Under the pieces are notes generated by a model. It made no database searches. It had not been told where the DNA came from and was given only the letters and a program-made list of their open reading frames with translations. The position numbers and the translations under genes are program-made. A stretch of DNA of 64,000 bases from UBA4615 sp046046245 (GTDB lineage Bacteria; Pseudomonadota; Gammaproteobacteria; Burkholderiales; Burkholderiaceae_E): assembly GCA_046046245.1 (NCBI GenBank), contig JBJOKE010000029.1, positions 62,001 to 126,000 of the forward strand. The letters run 5' to 3'. Shown here in pieces: positions 17,283 to 25,293 of the stretch (within the stretch, counting starts at the first letter, position 1; each line of letters starts with the position of its first letter).

Positions 17283-19391
17283 TCAGCGCCGCAGCAGCGC
17301 TTCGGCCACCCAGGCCGAGCCGTGCCGCGACAGGTGGTAGTCGTCGGCGTAGAGCGTCAGGCCGTCCTCGACATAGCGGCAGTGCGGTCCGTCGCAGAGC
17401 ACCTGCGCGGGGTCCCAGTCCTCGACGCTCGGATGCGCGCGCAGCGCCGCATCCATCGCCGGCGTGTAGCCGCCGAGGTAGCGCAGCGCGTCCTGCCGCG
17501 GCACGCCGTCGCAGGCCCGCGCGTCGAGCGCGCTGAACGAGACGGGGCGCGGCACCACGCAGTGCTTCGGATCGAACGAGAGCTCCGGCACCTGCCGGAT
17601 CACGACCACGCGCTTGCCCGCGGCCTCGAGCAGGTCGATCGCCGCGCCCAGCCGGTCGGCGAGCACCGCCGCACCGTCCGGCGCCGGGTCGCGCGGCGCG
17701 CCGATCGGCGCGATCCGCCAGCGCGGCGAGAACCGGTGGTGACGGTGGAAGCGGGTCCCGACCACGTAGAGGTGCCAGTTCGCCGCGAGGTAGACGGTGC
17801 GGATGGCCGGGTCGGCCGCGACGGTCCGCAGCGCGCGCGAGACCTCGCCTTCGCACCAGTCGGGCACGCCGGCGTGGCCGCTGACGATGTCGAGCAGCGG
17901 CGGGCAGTGCGGCCGGCCGAGCAGCAGCAGGTTCTCGCCGCGAGCGCGCAGCGCCGTCGCGAGGCCGGGGAAGAAGTGGTTCGAATGGCTGTCGCCGACC
18001 AGCGCCGCCGTCGGCTGCGCGTCCTCGGCGATCCGGCAGAGACGATGGCCCGGATGGCGCCGCACGCAGGCCGCGTCGCGATGGTCGTCCTCGGTCCACG
18101 CGAAGGCGGCGAGCCGCCGCTCGATGTCGGGCGCCGGCCGTGCGAGCGGTGGCAGCGTGCCGCGCCAGGCGAGCGCCCCGGCGAGGGCGAGCACCGCCAG
18201 CGCGGCGACCAGCGCGACGGCGGTACGGCCGGGATCGGGCCGCTCGCGGACCGGACGCTCGACGAGCCGCCAGGTGAGCCACGCGGCGGCCACCGACGCG
18301 AGCACCGCCGCTGCCCGCAGCCGCAGCGAGACCGCGCCCTGCTCGGTGATCGCGAGCATCGACAGCAGCAGCCAGTGCCACAGGTAGAGCGGATAGCTGA
18401 TCCGGCCGAATCCCACGGCGAGCCGGTTCGACAGCAGCACGCGGTTGGGCCATGCTGCCGGGCCGGCCGACAGCAGCAGCGCCGTGCCGGCCACCGGCAG
18501 CAGCGCCCAGGCGCCGGGGAAGGCGTGGGTCGGCCGGATCGTCGCGACCGCGGCGACGAGCAGCGCCGCGCCGAGCCAGGCGCGTGCGGTCGCGGCGCGT
18601 GCCGGCACGTCGGGGCGCGTGGCGGCGGACCATGCCAGGGCCGCGCCGGCCAGCAGTTCCCAGCCGCGCGAGACCGGCAGGTAGAAGCCCGCGTCCGGTG
18701 CGAGCCGGGCCAGCACGAGGCCGGCGACGAACGACGCGACGGCGAGCGCGGCGATCGTGCGCCCCACGCCGAGCCCGCGGCGCCACGCCCAGGCGAGCAG
18801 CAGCGGCCAGGCGAGGTAGAACTGCTCCTCGATCGCCAGGCTCCACAGGTGCAGCAGCGGCTTCGTGTCGGCCTCGGCGTCGAAGTAGCCGGTCTGCGCC
18901 CACAGCAGCAGGTTCGACGCGAAGCCGGCGCCGCCGGCCAGGTGCAGGCCGAGCCGCTCGAACTCGTCGGGCAGCATCACCGCCCAGCCGATCCCGAGCG
19001 CGGCCGCGCAGACCACCGCGAGCGCCGGCACGATCCGGCGCACCCGGCGCGCATAGAAGCCGGCGAGCGAGAAGGTGCCGTCGCGCAGGTCGCGCAGCAG
19101 GATCGACGTGATCAGGAAGCCCGAGATCACGAAGAACACGTCGACGCCGACGAAGCCGCCGGCGACCCGGTCGGGCAGCACGTGGAAGGCGATCACCAGC
19201 ATGACGGCGACCGCGCGCAGGCCGTCGACGTCGGCGCGCCAGGCGCCGGTCGCGGCCTCGCGCCCGTGCTCGCGCCCGTGCTCGTGCTCGCGACCCCTGT
19301 CCGCAGCGCGCGGCGCCACGGGTCCGACCGCGGCGCCTGCGGCCAACCCGGCCGCGGCGGGCGAGGGCGGGGTCGGGACGTGCTCGGGCAT
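17283..19391 (-). CDS. Membrane acyltransferase 3 with C-terminal SGNH domain (OafA/WlaX-like)
   Basis: This protein is about 702 residues long. The N-terminal acyltransferase-3 domain has ten or so membrane segments, beginning ADVDGLRAVAVMLVIAFH and GGFVGVDVFFVISGFLIT. The first holds the expected R and H residues, and FYARRVRRIVPAL follows. The C-terminal periplasmic SGNH-like domain has ALVGDSHSNHFFPGL as the nucleophile block and DDYHLSRHGSAWVAEALL as the catalytic D/H block. Such enzymes O-acetylate lipopolysaccharide O-antigen, peptidoglycan or exopolysaccharide. The start is uncertain: the frame is open to 19550, but the extra residues are Pro/Ala-rich and no Shine-Dalgarno decides. 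Just before the first helix is a short charged repeat (HEHGREHGRE) from tandem CTCGCGCCCGTG-type DNA units near 19256-19290. Confidence 0.85.
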   Translation of the reverse strand: MPEHVPTPPSPAAAGLAAGAAVGPVAPRAADRGREHEHGREHGREAATGAWRADVDGLRAVAVMLVIAFHVLPDRVAGGFVGVDVFFVISGFLITSILLRDLRDGTFSLAGFYARRVRRIVPALAVVCAAALGIGWAVMLPDEFERLGLHLAGGAGFASNLLLWAQTGYFDAEADTKPLLHLWSLAIEEQFYLAWPLLLAWAWRRGLGVGRTIAALAVASFVAGLVLARLAPDAGFYLPVSRGWELLAGAALAWSAATRPDVPARAATARAWLGAALLVAAVATIRPTHAFPGAWALLPVAGTALLLSAGPAAWPNRVLLSNRLAVGFGRISYPLYLWHWLLLSMLAITEQGAVSLRLRAAAVLASVAAAWLTWRLVERPVRERPDPGRTAVALVAALAVLALAGALAWRGTLPPLARPAPDIERRLAAFAWTEDDHRDAACVRRHPGHRLCRIAEDAQPTAALVGDSHSNHFFPGLATALRARGENLLLLGRPHCPPLLDIVSGHAGVPDWCEGEVSRALRTVAADPAIRTVYLAANWHLYVVGTRFHRHHRFSPRWRIAPIGAPRDPAPDGAAVLADRLGAAIDLLEAAGKRVVVIRQVPELSFDPKHCVVPRPVSFSALDARACDGVPRQDALRYLGGYTPAMDAALRAHPSVEDWDPAQVLCDGPHCRYVEDGLTLYADDYHLSRHGSAWVAEALLRR

Positions 19392-19611
19392 CTCGGGCGG
19401 GGCGAGGGCGGGAACGACGGGGATCGACCGTCGCACGGTGGCCCGGCGGGCGGGCAGGGATCGGGGTCGAGCGGACGGTGCCGACTGCCCCGCGGCCGGC
19501 GGTGGCGCAACGCAGGGGGCGGGTGCGCTCACCCGGGGCCGGACGGTCACGGGCCTTCCGAGCTTGGGGGCGTCCGTGTCTGGAAGCTCGAAACCGGCGC
19601 TTTCGGGGAGT

Positions 19612-19643
19612 CCCCTGCATCGGCTTCGCTTGCGATGCAGGGG
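19612..19643. repeat. Perfect 11-bp inverted repeat (hairpin)
   Basis: cccctgcatcg (19612-19622) and cgatgcagggg (19633-19643) form a perfect stem around a 10-nt loop. It lies between the acyltransferase start region and the 3' end of the HipA remnant and has no T-tract on either strand. It may be a terminator of the lost hipA unit or an end of a vanished mobile segment. Confidence 0.6.
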
Positions 19644-19655
19644 CCGTCGGGGGGG

Positions 19656-19980
19656 CTAGGCGCAAGGTCCCAAGCGCCGGGCGGCTTGGTCCAGGCCGTC
19701 CAGGATGGGAGCGCTGACCGTATCCGGAAAGCCGCTGGGAAGCGCTGCAGCAACCTGAGCGATGACGGCCGGCGTGCGCTCGACGCGCTCGTCGATGAGC
19801 GCGTTGACCGCGCCGCCCGACCCGCAGTCCTGGGGGGGGCTGCTCGAAGTGCGAGCGGCGCATGTCGCGCCACCTGGATTGGCGGTTCGCGCCCCAGACG
19901 GCCATCGCCATCTTGACCGTCTCCGGGGCGAGGTCGCCCCTGCCGTGGCCGAGCACGGGATAGGCCGACAGCACGTCATC
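19656..19980 (-). pseudogene. HipA C-terminal remnant, truncated and frameshifted
   Basis: Reading on the minus strand, DVLSAYPVLGHGRGDLAPE and KMAMAVWGANRQSRWRDMRR match the C-terminal part of the HipA serine/threonine kinase toxin (the usual 'YDVLSAYP ... LAMA' region). After HFEQ the frame breaks at a run of eight G (19832-19839) and resumes in another frame as GSGGAVNALIDERVERTPAV and FPDTVSAPILDGLDQAARRL up to the stop. Only about the last 105 of roughly 430 residues survive; the catalytic kinase core is gone and no hipB is present. The G run could be a sequencing error, but the missing 5' part shows the gene is dead in any case. Confidence 0.7.
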
Positions 19981-19999
19981 GCGCTCATCGTGTGGATGG

Positions 20000-20530
20000 G
20001 TGCCGCACCGGGGCGCGTCGAGAACGGACGCTACGCGCTTGCAGGCTGATGACGATCACCTGGCGGCGCTTCAATGGTTCAACAAGGCGTCCAGTGCTGG
20101 GGATGACCTCTGCGCGTACTACCTGGCTGCGGCGATCTGTCGGGCGCAGTCCCAGCAGGCGGCCGAGACTTGCTTCCGACTCGCGAGTCGAGCGGCTGAC
20201 TCCGGTGTCGTTGATGCGGAAGCACGCCTTGGCCAACTGTTTCACGAGGGCTTCGGTGTGGAACGGTCGGCGTCCGACGTGGCCTTCTGGCCGCGACGTG
20301 CATCGATACACGGACACCCGGGAGCGCAGGCGCTGCTGGCCGGTGCCTACGATGTCGGTGCCGGCGTTTCGCGGGACAGAGTTCAGGCTGGGCACTGCGC
20401 ACTGCGTTCGGCCCAGCAAGGGAACGAACTGGGGGCCGCGTTGTGGCGAGACCTGCAGCGGCACCTCGCGGAGTCCGAAGTGCAGGCCGCCATCGAGCTT
20501 GCGTCACAGCCACTCGGGGAAGAGTCGTAG
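20000..20530 (+). pseudogene. Sel1-like repeat protein fragment (probably a 5'-truncated gene)
   Basis: The frame encodes degenerate Sel1-like (TPR-like) repeats from about 20050 on: HLAALQWFNKASSAGDD, then AEARLGQLFHEGFGVERSA and ALLAGAYDVGAGVSRDRVQA, ending ELASQPLGEES. Repeats of this kind have the pattern A..WY.KAA..G...A...LG..Y..G.GV. The first residues after the GTG at 20000 have no repeat character. They overlap the point where the HipA homology ends, so the 5' part of the gene seems lost in the same rearrangement. It is less GC-rich than its neighbours. It could still be expressed as a 176-residue protein, but no Shine-Dalgarno is evident. Confidence 0.5.
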
Positions 20531-20605
20531 CCGACGAAGGCCGCCGGCACCGTGACGGTGTCCGACATTCGGATCGAAGACGTCTTGAAGAGGCGCGAAC
20601 AGGCC

Positions 20606-20645
20606 AAGAAAACAGGACCCGCTGGTAGCGGTGCCAGCAGGTCCT
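20606..20645 (-). terminator. Rho-independent terminator of the first tRNA-Pro gene
   Basis: On the minus strand aggacctgctgg (20645-20634) pairs with ccagcgggtcct (20625-20614), with one G-T pair and an 8-nt loop, and is followed by GTTTTCTT. It begins about 20 nt after the CCA end of the tRNA, the expected place for a tRNA terminator. Confidence 0.85.
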
Positions 20646-20665
20646 GGTTTCTTTCAACCGAATTC

Positions 20666-20742
20666 TGGTCGGGGTGAGAGGATTCGAACCTCCGGCCTCT
20701 ACGTCCCGAACGTAGCGCTCTACCAGGCTAAGCTACACCCCG
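20666..20742 (-). tRNA. tRNA-Pro (anticodon CGG), copy 1
   Basis: The minus strand folds as a complete 77-nt tRNA with encoded CCA. The 7-bp acceptor stem CGGGGTG/CACCCCG is followed by discriminator A and CCA (20669-20666). The anticodon stem CTACG/CGTAG encloses the loop TTCGGGA, giving anticodon CGG (proline), and the T arm holds GGTTCGAATCC. It is identical to the copy at 22053-22129. The 5' flank holds a TAGACT -10-like hexamer (20754-20759) with no good -35, so this copy's promoter is less clear than that of copy 2. Confidence 0.97.
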
Positions 20743-20939
20743 AAGAACCCGCGAGTCTATCAGGCCCGCAGTCGGGATATCGTGCGGCCTCGTGCCCCGC
20801 CGTCGCGGCCCGGCGGCCTCGCGTCCGGCTACTGGAACGCGCGTGGCCCGGCCCCGCCTTGCCGCCGGTCCCCTGACCATTCAGACTGGACCGGACGAGT
20901 GCTCCGGGCGAGGGCCCGATTCGTCGCCAGGGGGGGTCG

Positions 20940-21908
20940 ATGCTCGTTCTCCGGGATGCCGAGGTGCTGTCGCTGCGCGAGCGGCCCGAGGCCTCGCGCG
21001 CCGCTCACATCGCCGCGATCGAGTCCGCCTTCGCCGAGATGGCGCGGGGGACCGGCCGGATGGCCGAGCGCCTGAGCCTGGTGACCGATGCCGATCCGCA
21101 GGCACCTCGCCCGCGCTCCTTCAAGCTCTACGCGGCGGTGCTGCAGCAATTGGGCGTCATCGGGTCGCTGACCTACCCGGCGGGCTACGGGCGGCCCCTC
21201 GACCTGCGTATCCAGGTCTGCTCGGGCGAGACCGGGCGGCTCCTCGCCCTGGTGGAGGGCGAGTCGATCACGCACTGGTCGACCGGCGCGGTCACCGCCG
21301 CGGCGACGAAGCGCCTGGCGCGCGAGGATGCCCGGGTCATGGGTCTCATCGGCACCGGCACCTACGCGCTCGAGCAGGCGGTGTTCATCGCACAGGTGAG
21401 GCCCCTGCAGGAGATCCGGTGCTTCAGCCGGGACGCGATCCGCCGCCAGGCCTTCGTCGACCGGTTGGCGGCGATGCTGCCGGGTGTCTCGGTTCGGGCC
21501 GTCGAGGAGGCCGGGGCAGCGGTGCGAGGGGTCGACATCCTCACGACGGTCACCACCGCCCAGCAGCCGGTGTTCGACGGGCGGCTGATCCAGCCGGGCA
21601 CCCATGTGAACGCCATCGGCATGCACTACCCCAGGGTGCGCGAGATCGATACCGAGACGGTCAGGCGCTCGCGCGTGTTCGTCGACGACCTCGCCGTGAG
21701 CCTCGCCGAAAAAGGGGACCTGCTGATCCCGCTGGCCGAGGGGGCGATCGGGCGTGAGCACCTGCTGGGCGATCTGGGGGCGCTGGTCACCGGTGGCGTG
21801 ACGGGCCGGCTGAGCCGCCACGACGTCACCCTGTTCGCTTCGTCGGGCCTGCCGGTGGAGATGCTGGCCGCCGCCACCCTGCTGGTGCGCCAGGCACAGC
21901 GCGGCTGA
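20940..21908 (+). CDS. Ornithine cyclodeaminase / mu-crystallin family protein
   Basis: This 322-residue Rossmann-fold enzyme is placed in the OCD/mu-crystallin family. SITHWSTGAVTAAATKRLA is the conserved block before the nucleotide-binding domain, VMGLIGTGTYALEQAV is the dinucleotide loop, and VDILTTVTTAQQPVFDG followed by PGTHVNAIG is the usual second half. Family members include ornithine cyclodeaminase, alanine dehydrogenase, ketimine reductase and siderophore-precursor synthases, so the reaction is open. The ATG follows GGGGGG, a poor Shine-Dalgarno. It is alone between two identical tRNA-Pro genes, with no biosynthetic partner, and may be a cargo gene at a tRNA locus. Confidence 0.87.
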   Translation: MLVLRDAEVLSLRERPEASRAAHIAAIESAFAEMARGTGRMAERLSLVTDADPQAPRPRSFKLYAAVLQQLGVIGSLTYPAGYGRPLDLRIQVCSGETGRLLALVEGESITHWSTGAVTAAATKRLAREDARVMGLIGTGTYALEQAVFIAQVRPLQEIRCFSRDAIRRQAFVDRLAAMLPGVSVRAVEEAGAAVRGVDILTTVTTAQQPVFDGRLIQPGTHVNAIGMHYPRVREIDTETVRRSRVFVDDLAVSLAEKGDLLIPLAEGAIGREHLLGDLGALVTGGVTGRLSRHDVTLFASSGLPVEMLAAATLLVRQAQRG

Positions 21909-21925
21909 CCGTGCACCGACCGGGG

Positions 21926-21946
21926 CACTGCGGCAACGCCGCAGTG
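21926..21946 (+). terminator. Terminator-like hairpin after the cyclodeaminase gene
   Basis: cactgcggc and gccgcagtg form a perfect 9-bp stem with loop AAC, 18 nt after the stop codon. There is no T-tract, so it is either a factor-dependent terminator or an mRNA 3' stabiliser. Confidence 0.45.
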
Positions 21947-21996
21947 GACGCGGAATCCGGTCGGGCGCGGGGTCCGCGGCCCGGCGAGCGGACCCT

Positions 21997-22037
21997 GAAA
22001 CGACGAAGCCCGCCGACGTCGGGACATCAGCGGGCTT
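21997..22037 (-). terminator. Rho-independent terminator of the second tRNA-Pro gene
   Basis: On the minus strand AAGCCCGC (22037-22030) pairs with GCGGGCTT (22013-22006), and the loop can pair further. CGTCGTTTC follows. It starts about 16 nt after the CCA end. The sequence is unrelated to the terminator of copy 1, so the duplication covers only the tRNA itself. Confidence 0.7.
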
Positions 22038-22052
22038 GTCGTCTGACGAATC

Positions 22053-22129
22053 TGGTCGGGGTGAGAGGATTCGAACCTCCGGCCTCTACGTCCCGAACGT
22101 AGCGCTCTACCAGGCTAAGCTACACCCCG
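22053..22129 (-). tRNA. tRNA-Pro (anticodon CGG), copy 2
   Basis: This 77-nt tRNA gene is identical base for base to 20666-20742, including encoded CCA, acceptor stem CGGGGTG/CACCCCG and anticodon loop TTCGGGA. The upstream flank differs completely from copy 1. The downstream flank keeps only a few shared bases (cgaat before the CCA complement). It has its own good promoter at 22166-22195 and terminator. Confidence 0.97.
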
Positions 22130-22483
22130 AGTCTTCGAGGCGTCGCCGCCGCGAGAGAGTCGTCGAGTATAGCAGGCTCGGCGTCGGCCCGCCAACCGGG
22201 CGGCGACGGGCCCGGCCCGCGTCGGCGGAGCCGGACGGGGCGCCGCAGCGCGAGGGCCGCAGCGCGGCGGCAGGCATGCCGATTGCGTCAGCGCCAGCGC
22301 TCGAACGTGGGGGCGTGTCCACAACAGTGGACTTTTCCCTTCGCGCCGGCCCGTCGTACCGTCAGGATTCGCGGCAGCCCGCTCCGGGCGCGTCGCCGGA
22401 GGGGCGGCAGGCGCCGGTCCGCCGCGGCGAGGCCGCCCGCCACAGACGTGTCCGGATCCCCTCCTTTCGTCCCGAGGTTTGCA
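22130..22483. other. Intergenic region between tRNA-Pro and the glycosyltransferase gene
   Basis: These 354 bases hold the minus-strand tRNA promoter and the 5' region of the glycosyltransferase gene. No gene or RNA is recognisable. Frames running through it repeat the translated tRNA sequence and are not coding. A slightly less GC-rich stretch (about 22310-22380, with ccacaacagtggacttttccc) could hold the plus-strand promoter, but no clear -35/-10 pair is seen. Confidence 0.5.
22166..22195 (-). promoter_or_regulatory. Sigma-70 promoter of tRNA-Pro copy 2
   Basis: On the minus strand TTGGCG (22195-22190) is separated by 18 nt from TATACT (22171-22166), which lies about 37 nt upstream of the mature tRNA 5' end. 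The -10 is near consensus in a very GC-rich background, which makes chance unlikely. Confidence 0.7.
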
Positions 22484-23677
22484 ATGCAACATGCCGATAC
22501 GCTCCTTCCGCCGCAGCCTGCCGCGCCGCCGGCGCCCGCGGAGGTCGGGCCGTCCGCGGCCGCGTCGGCACACGGGCAGGGGCGGGCGCCGGTGCTCGCG
22601 GTCGTCGTTCCGACGTTCCGTGAGCGCGATAACGTCGCGGAGCTCGTGCGTCGGCTGGACCTGACGCTCCGCGACATCCCGTGGGAGGTCGTCTTCGTGG
22701 ACGACGACTCGCCCGACGGCACGGCGGACACGGTGCGCGAGATCGGGCGTCGCGATCCGCGCGTCCGCTGCCTGCATCGGATCGGCCGCCGGGGGCTGTC
22801 TTCCGCGTGCGTCGAGGGTGTGCTCGCGACGTCGGCCGAACTCGTCGCCGTGATGGACGCCGACCTCCAGCACGACGAGACGATCCTCCCGCAGATGGTC
22901 CGCGCGATCCGCGAGCAGGGCGTCGACGTCGTGGTCGGCAGTCGCTACGTGTCGGGCGGCGGCATCGGGCAGTGGGACGAGGGGCGGGCGCGCATCAGCC
23001 GCTTCGCGACGCGGGTCAGCCGCGTGGTGGTGCCCGAGGGACTCCAGGATCCGATGAGCGGCTTCTTCGTCGTCCGCCGCGACGCCTTCATGGGCGCGGT
23101 GCGCGGACTCTCGTCGCTCGGCTTCAAGATCCTGGTGGATCTGTTCGCGTCGAGCCCCCGGCCCCTGAAGTTCGTCGAGGTGCCCTACCGTTTCCGGGAG
23201 CGCCACGCCGGCGAGAGCAAGCTCGACAGCCGGGTCGCCTGGGACTTCGGGATGCTGCTGCTCGACAAGATGGTCGGCCAGTGGGTGCCCGTCCGGTTCC
23301 TGTCGTTCGCCATGATCGGCGGCCTCGGTGTCTTCGTGCACATGGCCGTGCTCGCCGGGCTCTTCAAGAGCGGCCTCGTCGGATTCGCGATGGGGCAGGC
23401 CGCGGCCAGTGCGGTCGCCATGGTCTTCAACTTCTTCCTGAACAACTCGCTGACCTATCGCGACGCCAAGCTCCGCGGCGGCGCCCTCGTCCGCGGCCTG
23501 CTGGTCTTCATGCTGGTGTGCAGTCTCGGTGCCATCGCGAACGTGGGCGTGGCCGAGTGGCTGTTCGCCGAGCACCGTCAGGGCTGGATCGTCTCGGCGC
23601 TCGCCGGGATCGTGGTCGGGGCGGTGTGGAACTACACCACCTCGTCGTTCTACACCTGGGGACGGCGTGGCCGCTGA
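22484..23677 (+). CDS. DPM1-like polyprenyl-phosphate glycosyltransferase fused to a GtrA membrane domain
   Basis: This 397-residue two-domain protein has an N-terminal GT2 domain with VVVPTFRERDNVAELV, the UDP/GDP-sugar segment VVFVDDDSPDGTAD, the metal motif VMDADLQHD and the acceptor-side SGFFVVRR. Residues about 270-397 are a four-helix GtrA domain (RFLSFAMIGGLGVFVHM, VFNFFLNNSLTYRD, AVWNYTTSSFYTWG). Such proteins charge undecaprenyl phosphate with a sugar and help present it to the periplasm. The ATG was chosen because the long frame upstream is non-homologous. The 3' end overlaps the next gene by 11 nt, so the pair likely forms a sugar-decoration module for the envelope. Confidence 0.92.
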   Translation: MQHADTLLPPQPAAPPAPAEVGPSAAASAHGQGRAPVLAVVVPTFRERDNVAELVRRLDLTLRDIPWEVVFVDDDSPDGTADTVREIGRRDPRVRCLHRIGRRGLSSACVEGVLATSAELVAVMDADLQHDETILPQMVRAIREQGVDVVVGSRYVSGGGIGQWDEGRARISRFATRVSRVVVPEGLQDPMSGFFVVRRDAFMGAVRGLSSLGFKILVDLFASSPRPLKFVEVPYRFRERHAGESKLDSRVAWDFGMLLLDKMVGQWVPVRFLSFAMIGGLGVFVHMAVLAGLFKSGLVGFAMGQAAASAVAMVFNFFLNNSLTYRDAKLRGGALVRGLLVFMLVCSLGAIANVGVAEWLFAEHRQGWIVSALAGIVVGAVWNYTTSSFYTWGRRGR

Positions 23678-25262
23678 GCCCGATCGCCGGGCCGGTGGGA
23701 CGCGCGTCGCACGAGACGGCGACGCGCGCCGCTGGCTCCTCGCCTTCCTGCTCTCGCTGCCGCTCCTGCCGATCGCGCTGCAGCTGCGTCCGGGTACCGA
23801 CCAGACGCTGTTCCGCGACTACGCTGCCGAACTCCTGTCCGGCGCGACCCTCTACGTCGACGTCTGGGACAACAAGCAGCCGGGCATCTTCTGGCTCTAC
23901 GCCGCGATCCAGGCGCTGCTCGGCGTCGGATGGACCAAGGTGCTGGTCGGCTACGCGGCGTGGATGGGTGCGGCAGCCGCCACGACCGCCCTGGTGGTGC
24001 GGATCGCCGCTCCCGCTTCCGGTGCCGCCTGGCTGCTCGCCGTTCCGCTCACGCTCGGCATCACGTGGCTGCGGTCCAACCCCGGACAGGTCGCGCAGAT
24101 CGAGGAATGGGTCGCGCTGCCGCTGTGCGGGATCCTGCTCCTCGCGCTCCGCACCGAGGTTCCCGGCAGACCGGCCCGTCTGCGCTGGGTCGCCATCGGC
24201 GTGCTCGCCGGCATGGTCTCGGTCCTGAAGCTCGTCCTCGCACCGGTGCCCGTGGCGATCGCGGCTGCCGTGTTCGCGGCGCGGATGGTGACGGACCGGC
24301 TCCCCGTGCGTCACCTGCTGGTGGCGCTCGCCTGCGCGACGGCAGGCGTTGCGCTCGTCTGGGTGCCGATGCTGGGGTGGTTCGCGGCTGCGGGCACCTG
24401 GGACGTGTTCTGGTGGACGACCTTCGACTATCCGCGGCTCGCCGTCCTGGCGACCGAGCGCGCGCCGCTTAGGCGGCTCGTCGCCTCGCTCGGATGGCTC
24501 GCGAAGTCGACCCTCCCGCTGTGGCCCGCGATCGTCCTGGCGCTGGCGGCTGCGTGGCGGGCACCCCGCTCGACCCTCGCGCGGATCGTGCTCGGCGCGC
24601 TCGCATGGTGGTGTGCGGGGCTGGCGATGATCATCGCCCAGAAGTTCTCCTGGTGGTCCTACCACATGATGCTTCTGGTGTGGCCGATGGGGTTGCTGGC
24701 GGCCGTCGGGTGCGCCACCGTCTGGCGCGGTCCGGGCATCGCGCGTCTGCTGCCGCGCGCAGCGCAGCTCGTCTGCGCGGCCGGCATCGCGCTGTATGCG
24801 GGACATGTCGCGCTGAAGTGGACCCGCGGTACCGACTGGCCGTATCTCGACATCGATCGGGCGGTGATGGAAACGGCCCGCGAGGTCGCGGGCCGCGCGA
24901 CCGTCGTCTGCGGCACGTCGGTCGCGATCGGCGACCAGAACGGGCTGCAGTCGATGACCGGCATGAAGCGGGCGATGTCGACGAACGCGGTGTTCTGGGG
25001 GGCCTACCTGCCCTCGCAGCTCGCCCGGCTGCCGGACGAGCTGCGCGCCGCGAGGCCGGACCTCGTCTTCATGGACGCCGACCAGCGCGATCATCTCGAG
25101 CGCCGCTACCCGGAGGTCCTCGCACGGATCGAGGGCTGGCTCGCCGAGGAGTACGAGCCTCGGGCGACCGACGTGCGGCGCGGCCGCTGGTGGGAGCGCG
25201 CCCCCGCGGCCCGCGGCACCGCCTGCCCCGCCAGGGCTCCGTTCGTCGTGCCGGAGCGCTGA
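23667..25262 (+). CDS. Multi-pass membrane glycosyltransferase, GT39/ArnT-like
   Basis: This 531-residue protein has about ten hydrophobic segments. It opens with a helix (LLAFLLSLPLLPIAL) followed by a periplasmic loop with TLFRDYAAELLSGATLYVD and DNKQPGIFW. That layout of acidic residues and a D..PG motif is typical of GT-C enzymes such as ArnT and protein mannosyltransferases. These take sugars from polyprenyl-phosphate donors. The C-terminal soluble part (VMETAREVAGRATVVCGTS onward) is also family-like. The GTG start overlaps the stop of the DPM1-GtrA gene, implying translational coupling and donor-user pairing. The acceptor (lipid A, O-antigen or protein) is unknown. Confidence 0.82.
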   Translation: MAAEPDRRAGGTRVARDGDARRWLLAFLLSLPLLPIALQLRPGTDQTLFRDYAAELLSGATLYVDVWDNKQPGIFWLYAAIQALLGVGWTKVLVGYAAWMGAAAATTALVVRIAAPASGAAWLLAVPLTLGITWLRSNPGQVAQIEEWVALPLCGILLLALRTEVPGRPARLRWVAIGVLAGMVSVLKLVLAPVPVAIAAAVFAARMVTDRLPVRHLLVALACATAGVALVWVPMLGWFAAAGTWDVFWWTTFDYPRLAVLATERAPLRRLVASLGWLAKSTLPLWPAIVLALAAAWRAPRSTLARIVLGALAWWCAGLAMIIAQKFSWWSYHMMLLVWPMGLLAAVGCATVWRGPGIARLLPRAAQLVCAAGIALYAGHVALKWTRGTDWPYLDIDRAVMETAREVAGRATVVCGTSVAIGDQNGLQSMTGMKRAMSTNAVFWGAYLPSQLARLPDELRAARPDLVFMDADQRDHLERRYPEVLARIEGWLAEEYEPRATDVRRGRWWERAPAARGTACPARAPFVVPER

Positions 25263-25293
25263 GCGTCGATCCCCGCCTGCGCCGCGCTCAGCG
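25257..25293. terminator. Convergent-gene hairpin carrying both stop codons
   Basis: cgctgagcg (25257-25265) and cgctcagcg (25285-25293) form a perfect 9-bp stem with a 19-nt loop. The glycosyltransferase stop (25260-25262) and the ispB stop (minus strand, 25288-25290) lie inside the two arms. No T-tract follows on either strand; bidirectional termination is inferred. Confidence 0.5.

Noticed and set aside
20631..22623. Frames containing the shared peptide GERIRTSGLYVPNVALYQA at both tRNA loci
   Set aside because: They are translations of the antisense of tRNA-Pro, a known source of false proteins.
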